Shown: positions 1 to 6,000 of the stretch, piece by piece
Numbering within the stretch: position 1 is the first letter of the stretch
How the letters are laid out: the number at the start of each line of letters is the position of its first letter
DNA from: CALVNN01 sp964393975
Lineage (GTDB): Bacteria; Bacillota; Clostridia; Christensenellales; UBA1242
Direction: 5' to 3'
Assembly (NCBI GenBank): GCA_964393975.1
Contig: CAYMVO010000021.1
Span: forward strand, 1-13,992
Length of the DNA stretch: 13,992 bases
Position numbers and translations under genes: made by a program
The notes under the pieces: generated by a model
Database searches by the model: none
Seen by the model: only the letters and a program-made list of their open reading frames with translations
What the model was told of the DNA's origin: nothing

Positions 1-72
1 AAAAAAAATAAAAAATTTTCAAAAAAACATTATTATTTGTTTGACAAACCACAAAAAATATTTAATTAATGA

Positions 73-101
73 TTGACTTTAGTGGTAAGGTGTGCTATAC
101 T
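73..101 (+). promoter_or_regulatory. Sigma-A-type promoter of the rpmG-secE-nusG operon
   Basis: A -35 box TTGACT (73-78) and a -10 box TATACT (96-101) are separated by 17 bases. The TG at 93-94, one base before the -10 box, makes it an extended -10 promoter. Transcription should begin near 107-109, about 48 bases before the rpmG start. This also argues against translation from the ATG at 69, which lies upstream of the predicted start of the mRNA. Confidence 0.75.
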
Positions 102-155
102 ACATTAGCACGGTCGGTGAAACGTGTTAATTTTTTATTAAAGAGGATGAGTATT

Positions 156-305
156 GTGAGAACCATAATTACATTAGAATGCACAGAGTGCAAAGAACGC
201 AATTATAGCAATATGAAGAATAAGAAAAACGACCCTGACAGAATTGAATTGAACAAATTTTGCAAGAAGTGTCGTAAGCACACTCTTCATAAAGAGACCA
301 AGTAA
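156..305 (+). CDS. rpmG: 50S ribosomal protein L33 (zinc-binding form)
   Basis: L33 is a small protein of the large ribosomal subunit near the E site. The GTG at 156 is chosen as start because AGAGG (142-146) lies 9 bases upstream, and because it gives 49 residues, the usual L33 length. The ATG at 147 has no space for a ribosome binding site. The protein has the L33 pattern TLECTECKERNY early on and a THLHKETK-like end (HTLHKETK). Cys9, Cys12, Cys36 and Cys39 form two CxxC pairs, so this is the zinc-binding type rather than the cysteine-free paralogue induced in zinc starvation. It is first in a transcription unit with secE and nusG, an order common in Firmicutes. Confidence 0.93.
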   Translation: MRTIITLECTECKERNYSNMKNKKNDPDRIELNKFCKKCRKHTLHKETK

Positions 306-336
306 AGCCTTTAGAAATCAATGAGGAGACATATCA

Positions 337-750
337 ATGGCTAAGAAAAAGAACAAGAATAAAAATAAAAATCAAAAGACAAAAGTTGAGGTTGTTGACG
401 CAAGCACTAGTGAAATAAGCGAAAGTGAAATGAGCGAGATTGATGTTTCGAAGGCGAAAATAGACGAGCAAAACGAACAAAAGGCTCGTGAGGTCAAAGC
501 AAAAGACAAAAAGGTCAAGTCTAACAAAAAAGCGAAAAAGCCAAATTCTACTTCTTTGAGCGATAAGATCAAAGGGACTTATAGCGAGCTAAAAAAGGTC
601 GAGTGGCCTAGTTTTAGTAGGGTAGTCAAACAGACCGGCGTTGTCTTAGCGTTTGTTGCTATATTTGTAGTTATTTTATTAGGATTTAATAGTTTATTTG
701 GTTGGTTGTTTGAATTATTTACAAATGCCACGCAAAGTGCTAGCGTGTAA
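337..750 (+). CDS. secE: Preprotein translocase subunit SecE
   Basis: SecE is the small essential membrane subunit of the SecYEG protein-export channel; it clamps SecY and stabilises it. The diagnostic part is the C-terminal half: an amphipathic helix with ELKKVEWPS (residues 84-92) followed by one hydrophobic membrane segment, about residues 101-126. GAGGAG (323-328) lies 8 bases before the ATG. At 137 residues it is about twice as long as the minimal Gram-positive SecE of about 60. The extra N-terminal part (residues 1-75) is very rich in lysine and acidic residues and looks disordered and cytoplasmic. It lies between rpmG (31-base gap) and nusG (22-base gap), the classical position. Confidence 0.93.
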   Translation: MAKKKNKNKNKNQKTKVEVVDASTSEISESEMSEIDVSKAKIDEQNEQKAREVKAKDKKVKSNKKAKKPNSTSLSDKIKGTYSELKKVEWPSFSRVVKQTGVVLAFVAIFVVILLGFNSLFGWLFELFTNATQSASV

Positions 751-772
751 TCTATAATAGGGAGTTATCTTG

Positions 773-1297
773 ATGGAAGAAAAACAAAAAGAAGCGAAGT
801 GGTATGTTCTTCATACCTTCTCAGGCTATGAAAAAGTCGCTAAAGAGAATTTGGAACTTGTTGTAGAAAACTTTGACTTGCACGATAGAATATTTGATAT
901 TGTCATACCTATGCAAGATGTTGTTGAGGAGAAGGACGGCGAGCGAAAGATTGTTCAAAAGAAATTGTTGCCCTCATATATCCTTATTAAAATGATATAC
1001 GGTGATGATATTTGGCACGCCATTACTAGGACTCGTGGCGTTACTGGGTTTGCGGGACCAAAAGGTAGACCTCTTGCGCTTGACGAGGATGAGATCGAAA
1101 AGATGCATCTTGAGGTGATTGAGTGTGAGGATGTCAAAGTTGGTGACGCTATCAAGGTCACTGATGGCGTTCTTCAAAATAGCGTAGGTACGGTTGTATC
1201 GGTCGATGAGACTAACAAACGAGTAAAAGCAAATGTGGAAGCGTTTGGTAGGGAGACCACTATTGATTTGGATTTTACCAAGTTCAAAAAGATTTAG
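773..1297 (+). CDS. nusG: Transcription termination/antitermination factor NusG
   Basis: NusG binds RNA polymerase through its N-terminal domain and modulates pausing and termination; its KOW domain contacts Rho or ribosomal protein S10. The ATG at 773 is preferred over the TTG at 770: AGGGAG (759-764) is 8 bases upstream and gives 174 residues, normal for NusG. The NGN domain spans about residues 8-112, with KWYVLHTFSGYE, LLPSYILIKM and RGVTGFAGPKGRP. The KOW domain spans about 121-174 (VGDAIKVTDG, then SVGTVVSVDE). The KOW loop reads DGVLQNSVG where many NusG proteins have DGPFxxFxG, a mild divergence. It follows secE directly, as in most bacteria. Confidence 0.95.
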   Translation: MEEKQKEAKWYVLHTFSGYEKVAKENLELVVENFDLHDRIFDIVIPMQDVVEEKDGERKIVQKKLLPSYILIKMIYGDDIWHAITRTRGVTGFAGPKGRPLALDEDEIEKMHLEVIECEDVKVGDAIKVTDGVLQNSVGTVVSVDETNKRVKANVEAFGRETTIDLDFTKFKKI

Positions 1298-1322
1298 ATT
1301 TTTTAGTAAAAATCATTATTAA

Positions 1323-1370
1323 GTGGGAGAGTCAAGTAAATCTTTTTAATGCTTGATTTGTTATTACCAC
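1323..1370 (+). promoter_or_regulatory. Probable ribosomal protein L1-binding leader of rplKA
   Basis: Between nusG and rplK the RNA can fold with GTGG (1323-1326) pairing CCAC (1367-1370) and an inner stem TCAAG (1332-1336) with CTTGA (1352-1356). The two stems are separated by an asymmetric internal loop (GGAGAG side against TTTGTTATTA side). L1 is known to repress its own rplKA operon by binding an rRNA-like helix with such a loop just before rplK, and the hairpin ends directly at the rplK AAGGAGG. The pairing is seen; the L1 role is inferred from position and family knowledge. Confidence 0.5.
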
Positions 1371-1386
1371 AAGGAGGAATTATTTT

Positions 1387-1812
1387 ATGGCAAAAGAAGT
1401 TTCAGCAGTTGTAAAATTACAACTACCAGCAGGTAAAGCTACAGCAGGTCCTCCAGTGGGTTCATCTCTTGGACCTCACGGAATTAATATTCCTGCATTT
1501 ACCAAAGAATTTAACGAAAAAACAGCTAGTCAAGCAGGTCTTATTATCCCTGTAGTTATGACTATCTACAAAGACAGAAGTTTTGAGTTTGTTCTCAAGA
1601 CTCCACCAGCTCCAGTTCTAATCAAAAAAGCTTTAGGAATTGAGAGCGCTTCAGCAAAACCTAACAGTGTTAAAGTGGGTGCTTTGACTACTGCACAAGT
1701 TAGAGAGATTGCTGAATTAAAAATGAAAGACTTGAACGCTAGTTCTATTGAGTCTGCTATGAGTATGATCGCAGGTACCGCACGTAGTATGGGTATTGAG
1801 GTTAAGGATTAA
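1387..1812 (+). CDS. rplK: 50S ribosomal protein L11
   Basis: L11 binds the GTPase-associated centre of 23S rRNA and takes part in factor binding and the stringent response. The 141-residue length is typical. The N-terminal domain (about 1-72) holds KLQLPAGKATAGPPVGSSLG and GPHGINIPAFTKEFN. The rRNA-binding C-terminal domain (about 73-141) holds KTPPAPVLIKKA and the end AGTARSMGIEV. AAGGAGG (1371-1377) lies 9 bases before the ATG. It is 89 bases after nusG and 15 bases before rplA, with which it forms a co-transcribed pair. The leader just upstream may carry feedback control by L1. Confidence 0.97.
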   Translation: MAKEVSAVVKLQLPAGKATAGPPVGSSLGPHGINIPAFTKEFNEKTASQAGLIIPVVMTIYKDRSFEFVLKTPPAPVLIKKALGIESASAKPNSVKVGALTTAQVREIAELKMKDLNASSIESAMSMIAGTARSMGIEVKD

Positions 1813-1827
1813 GGAGGAGAGTAGAGT

Positions 1828-2508
1828 ATGGGTAAGAGATTTATTGATGCATGCAAAAACATTGACAGTACTAAGCTTTACGAACCAAATGAGGCTTTGA
1901 GTGCGGTTATCGACAACGCTAAAGCAAAGTTTGATGAGACGATTGAGTTGCATGTCAGATTAGGCGTCGATGGTAGACAGGCAGACCAACAAGTAAGAGG
2001 TGTTTGTATCCTTCCTAATGGTACTGGTAAGTCTGTGAAGATTTTGGTTATCGCTAAGGGTGATAAGGCTGATGAAGCTCAAAAAGCAGGTGCTGATTTT
2101 GTTGGAGCTGAGGAAATTGTTTCCAAGATTTTGGGCGGTTGGTTAGATTTTGATGTTTGTATCACTACACCTGATATGATGGGTGTTGTAGGTAGGATTG
2201 CTAAGGTTTTAGGTCCTAAAGGCTTGATGCCAAACCCTAAGAGTGGTACGGTTACTAACGATATTGCTAAGGCTATTGGCGATGCTAAAGCTGGTAAGGT
2301 CGAGTATAGACTTGACAAGAGCAATATCATTCACGTGGCTATTGGTAAGGCAAGCTTTGGTACGGATAAGTTGCAAGAAAACTTTGATACCGTTATGAAC
2401 GCTTTGGTTAAAGCAAAACCTGCTGCCGCAAAAGGACAATATATAAAGTCAGTAAGTTTAGCTTCTACGATGGGCCCTGGTGTAAAGGTTCTATACACAA
2501 TTAAGTAA
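1828..2508 (+). CDS. rplA: 50S ribosomal protein L1
   Basis: L1 forms the mobile L1 stalk that helps deacylated tRNA leave the ribosome, and represses its own operon. The 226-residue product has the L1 hallmarks: ELHVRLGVDGRQADQQVRG (about residues 41-59), LPNGTGK (62-68), and the signature around VLGPKGLMPNPKSGTVT in the middle, followed by KAGKVEYRLDKSNIIHVAIG. AAGGAGG (1811-1817) overlaps the rplK stop and is 10 bases before the ATG. It is the last gene of this operon here: a strong terminator follows, and rplJ and rplL, usual neighbours in bacteria, are not downstream. Confidence 0.97.
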   Translation: MGKRFIDACKNIDSTKLYEPNEALSAVIDNAKAKFDETIELHVRLGVDGRQADQQVRGVCILPNGTGKSVKILVIAKGDKADEAQKAGADFVGAEEIVSKILGGWLDFDVCITTPDMMGVVGRIAKVLGPKGLMPNPKSGTVTNDIAKAIGDAKAGKVEYRLDKSNIIHVAIGKASFGTDKLQENFDTVMNALVKAKPAAAKGQYIKSVSLASTMGPGVKVLYTIK

Positions 2509-2520
2509 TTATATTAAAAG

Positions 2521-2571
2521 AAAAAACAAGAGGTTTGTTGCCGTAAGGGCTATAATACCTCTTGTTTTTTT
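2521..2571 (+). terminator. Intrinsic terminator after rplA
   Basis: A perfect 14-bp stem is formed by 2521-2534 (ending ACAAGAGGT) and 2557-2570 (starting ACCTCTTGT). The loop is 22 bases and can form a small inner GCC/GGC hairpin. A run of seven T (2565-2571) ends it. It closes the rplKA unit and shields the CRISPR locus from ribosomal-operon transcription. Confidence 0.88.
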
Positions 2572-2648
2572 GTTTAATTGGTTCTATGTCAAATGTTTTA
2601 AGGCAAATAAGCATTCAATGTCTTTGCAGTTATTAGTTTGAGTTTGTA

Positions 2649-2686
2649 TATTATGTGTTCAATTAGTTGAGTACATAATATTTTTT
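2649..2686 (+). terminator. Second terminator-like hairpin, no gene of its own
   Basis: Bases 2649-2662 and 2667-2680 form a 14-bp stem (TATTATGT with ACATAATA at the base, two adjacent G-U wobbles, TTAG loop), followed by six T (2681-2686). It may act as a back-up terminator for read-through from rplA. The stem is almost all A-T, so it is weaker than the one at 2521. Nothing coding is visible between the two hairpins. Confidence 0.4.
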
Positions 2687-2860
2687 GTTCAATAGTAATA
2701 TTCTTTTTTTGTTTTTCTAGGCTTATATAATTTATTCTTTATGTACTTTTATTATAATATCCTTTTTGGTTTCAAATAAAATATATTTGCTTTTTTTACT
2801 TAATTTTGTTACAATGTGGTTATTAATTACTAGATATGGGGTTTATAACTTTAGTTTATT
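2687..2860. other. AT-rich non-coding interval before the tracrRNA gene
   Basis: No coding region or RNA gene is visible on either strand. The only notable pattern is TTGCTT (2787-2792) and TACAAT (2810-2815) with a 17-base spacer, a possible distal plus-strand promoter for cas9. If used, its transcript would run across the whole tracrRNA gene in antisense. In DNA this AT-rich such a match can arise by chance. Confidence 0.35.
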
Positions 2861-2861
2861 A

Positions 2862-2961
2862 AAATAAAAAACTGATTCTTGATGTTATCGCAATCAGTCT
2901 AAACACTACAATGTAGTGCGGTTAGAAATAATTTATTTGAACTTTGTTATATCATTTCATA
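2862..2961 (-). ncRNA. tracrRNA of the type II-A CRISPR system
   Basis: tracrRNA pairs with the repeat part of pre-crRNA, recruits RNase III and anchors the guide in Cas9. Read on the minus strand, 2962-2946 is an anti-repeat that pairs over 17 bases with repeat positions 9-25, with one G-U wobble. A bulge AAAGT (2945-2941) faces GA of the repeat, and TCAAAT (2940-2935) pairs with the repeat start GTTTGA; this is the lower stem, bulge, upper stem layout of II-A guides. Next come a weak AT-rich nexus-like palindrome (AAATAA/TTATTT), the sequence CTAACCG, a hairpin CACTAC-ATT-GTAGTG (2918-2904) and a terminator. The start near 2960-2961 is set from the promoter, the end near 2862 from the T-run. 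Length is about 100 nt. Confidence 0.88.
2866..2900 (-). terminator. Intrinsic terminator of tracrRNA
   Basis: On the minus strand ACTGATT (2898-2892) pairs with AATCAGT (2877-2871). A G-U and an A-U pair at the base extend the stem to 9 bp. The loop is 14 bases, and T2871 with 2870-2866 gives six T, then A and four more T. It probably serves as the last hairpin of the mature tracrRNA as well. Confidence 0.82.
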
Positions 2962-2971
2962 TTTATATTAT
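2944..2971 (+). promoter_or_regulatory. Candidate cas9 promoter sharing its -10 region with tracrRNA
   Basis: TTGTTA (2944-2949, four of six consensus bases) and TATTAT (2966-2971, five of six) are 16 bases apart on the plus strand. A start near 2978 would give a 25-base leader containing GAGGAG at 2986-2991. The -10 box overlaps the tracrRNA -10 box (2967-2972) on the other strand, so the heptamer 2966-2972 could serve both directions. It is weaker than the tracrRNA promoter; a distal candidate lies at 2787-2815. Confidence 0.45.
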
Positions 2972-2995
2972 AGCAAAAGAAGATTGAGGAGTCAA
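2967..2995 (-). promoter_or_regulatory. tracrRNA promoter, overlapping the cas9 ribosome binding site
   Basis: On the minus strand the -35 box TTGACT (2995-2990) and the perfect -10 box TATAAT (2972-2967) are 17 bases apart. Transcription would start at about 2960-2961, at the outer end of the anti-repeat. The -35 box shares bases 2990-2991 with the cas9 ribosome binding site GAGGAG (2986-2991). Confidence 0.82.
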
Positions 2996-3002
2996 GTGAT
3001 TT

Positions 3003-6000
3003 ATGGATAAAAAATATTATATTGGGTTGGATATTGGTACAGGTAGTTGTGGATTTTGCGTTACAGATGAAAATTATAATGTTGTTAACATAAAAGGAAA
3101 AGATTTTTGGGGCGTGAAATTGTTTGATACTGCTGAGGTGGCTCAAAAACGAAGAGTAAAAAGAGGCGCTAGAAGAAGATTGCAAAGACAAAAAGTGAGG
3201 TTGTCTCTTTTACAATCTTTGTTCGAAAACGAGGTGCAAAAAGTAGATATGGATTTTTTTGCTAGATTAAAAGCGAGTTCTTTTTGGGAAGATGATAAAG
3301 AAAGATGTGGTATTAAATCCAAAAATTCATTGTTCTTTGATGAGCTATTGAATGATAAAAAGTTTTTTAAAAAGTATCCTACAATATATCATCTCAGAAA
3401 AGAGTTAATGAAAAGTCCTGCTACGGATATAAGATATCTATATTTAGCAATACACAATATATTAAAACATCGTGGGAACTTTTTATATGACAATTTTGAT
3501 AGCGGTAGTAGTCAAGACTTTACTAATCTATTTAAAAGGTTAAAATCTACAATAGAAGAAGATGAAAATTTTGAAAAACTAAGATTTGATATGAATGATA
3601 AAACCAGTAGTGATTTGGCTGATTTATCCGAAAAGATGAGTAAAGGTCCTTTTAAAAATAGTTGGTTAGAAAGTGAGTTTGAAAGAATATTCTCTGTGTC
3701 GAATTCAAATTTAAAGGGATTATTTAAGGCAATAAGCGGTGGCACTGTAAATGCTAAAACTATCTTTTGTACAAAAGAGAATGGTTTGGAGTTTGACATA
3801 AAGTTAGATTCATTTTTATGTGACGATGCGGAGTATTTAGAGTTTAAAGTCAATGTAGGTGATGTGGATGAGTGTGCGGAATCTATCATTGAAATAGCAA
3901 AAGAAATCAATTCAAAGGTTGAGTTTATGCGTATACTTGGTAAAAATTCTACTATTTCAGAGGCGTTAGTTGAGATATATGAAAAGCATAAAATGCAATT
4001 AAGAAAGTTTAAGGATATGATTCGTGAATATTATCCAAATCGTTATAAAGAGGTGTTTTCTTTAAAAGATGCAAATGGTAACTATTATAGAAACGACAAT
4101 TATGCTAACTATATTAGTGGTGTTTTTGAGGCTAAAGATAAATGTTTTAAAAAATGCACTAAAGGGAAATTTTATTCTTTTGTGGAGAGCGTTTTAAAAA
4201 GTAGGGATGATTATATGTATCATAAAGAAATTATGGACATTTTAACCAGCATTGAGCAAGATGATTTTTTAGTTAAGTTGAGGACTTCGGCAAATTCGGT
4301 TATTCCGTATCAGATAAATAAGCAAGAGTTAGAACAAATCTTAACTAACGCAACTCTCAATTTTCCATTTTTAGATCAAAAAGATGATGATGGCTTGACT
4401 GTTAAGGATAAAATTATATCTTTATTGGAGTTTAAAATTCCGTATTACGTTGGACCTTTATCTACAAATAACAGCAAAAATAGTTGGATAGTAAAAAAAC
4501 CGGATGAAAAAATCACACCTTGGAATTTTGATAAAGTAGTTGATTTGGATGCATGTGAAAATAAATTTATAGAGAGAATGCAAAATAGATGTACATATTT
4601 GTCTGCAGAAAAAGTTTTACCAAAAAATTCTTTATTATATTCTGAGTTTATGGTGTTACAAGAACTTAATAATATAAAAGTTAATGGTGAAAAATTAACT
4701 AAGGAAATAAAAACTGGTGTTATTAATAGATTAAAACAAATAGGCAAGATCTCTATAAAACAATTAAAAATATATTTAAAAGAGATAGGTGCTTTTAAGC
4801 CTAACGATGAGATAGTAATTTCTGGAATTGATAAGGAATTTAAGGCGAATTTAAATATTTATAAAAATTTTAATTCTATTCTACATGGGCAAATTGAAAA
4901 TAACAAAGATATGGTCGAAGACATTATTTATTTTGCCACGCTAGTTTCAGATAAGAAGAGGTTAAGGAAAAGAATAGAAGGAAATTACCCAGAATTAAGT
5001 GATGTTCAAATAAAAGGAATTCTTGGATTAAAGATTGAGGGGTGGGGTAGACTCAGTCAAAAATTCTTAAAGGGTATTCCTTGCGTAGATGTCAAAACAG
5101 GCGAGATTTGTTCTATCATTGAGGTGATGAGACAAAAACCTCTAAATTTGATGGAAGTGTTGGCTAATTATAATATCAACGATGCGATAAAAAAAGAATC
5201 ATTAGAAAAAATCACTTACGAAGATATAAGTGACTTGTATTGCTCTCCTAGTGTTAAAAGAGGTGTTTGGCAAAGCGTGAAGATTATTGATGAGGTTAAG
5301 CAAATAATGGGGTGTGCGCCAAATAAAATATTTGTAGAGGTCACTAGAGAAGATGATAAAAAAGGTGAAATTATTGATTCAAGAAAACAACAATTAGAAA
5401 ACATTTACAAAAGTATAAAAGCTATTGATGTCGCTGATTTTGGTGTGGATAATCTTGAGAAGTTGAAATCGGAGATGACAAAAAAAGAGAATAAAGAATT
5501 TGGCACCAAACTTTATTTATATTTTTTGCAGTTAGGAAAATGTATGTACACAGGTGAGGATATAGATTTAGACACTCTTCCAAGTAATGATTATGATATA
5601 GACCACATAATACCACAATCTAAAATAAAAGATGATAGTTTAACAAACTTGGTTTTAGTGAAAAGGAAATATAATATTGATAAATCTGATAAGATTATAC
5701 CAGAAAGAATTATCTCAAAGAATAAAGCTTTTTGGACGATGCTATTGAGGAAGGGTTTAATAAATACTGAGAAATATAATAGATTAATACGAACAGAGGA
5801 ATATACTAGAGAGGAATTAAAAGGATTTATTAGTAGGCAATTGGTTACTACAAATCAATCAGCAAAGGCGGTTATAGACTTGTTAAAGTCGGTGTATGGT
5901 GGTGATTGTGTCGTGTATTCTAAAGCTTCCAATGTCACAGCGTTTAGGAATTGTGAATTTAAATTTGATGATACTGATGAGTTTGGGAACTCTGATTTGT

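Noticed and set aside
39..49. Palindrome GTTTGACAAAC containing a TTGACA box
   Set aside because: No -10 box at a proper distance follows; the promoter at 73-101 is far better. Too short to call an operator.
69..155. Longer rpmG start at the ATG at 69
   Set aside because: It overlaps the -35 box and lies before the predicted transcription start. L33 is normally 49 residues, which the GTG at 156 gives.
2624..2652. Promoter-like TTGCAG and TATATT with 17-base spacer
   Set aside because: Its start would fall inside the hairpin 2649-2680 and no product follows; likely chance in AT-rich DNA.
2962..3003. Long tracrRNA form that represses cas9, as in S. pyogenes
   Set aside because: Upstream of the anti-repeat on the minus strand I see no repeat-like segment that could fold back to make a natural single guide.
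3512..3910. Minus-strand open frame inside cas9, and similar ones in nusG, rplA and recD2
   Set aside because: They mirror the codon pattern of the genuine plus-strand genes and have no ribosome binding sites or family features.
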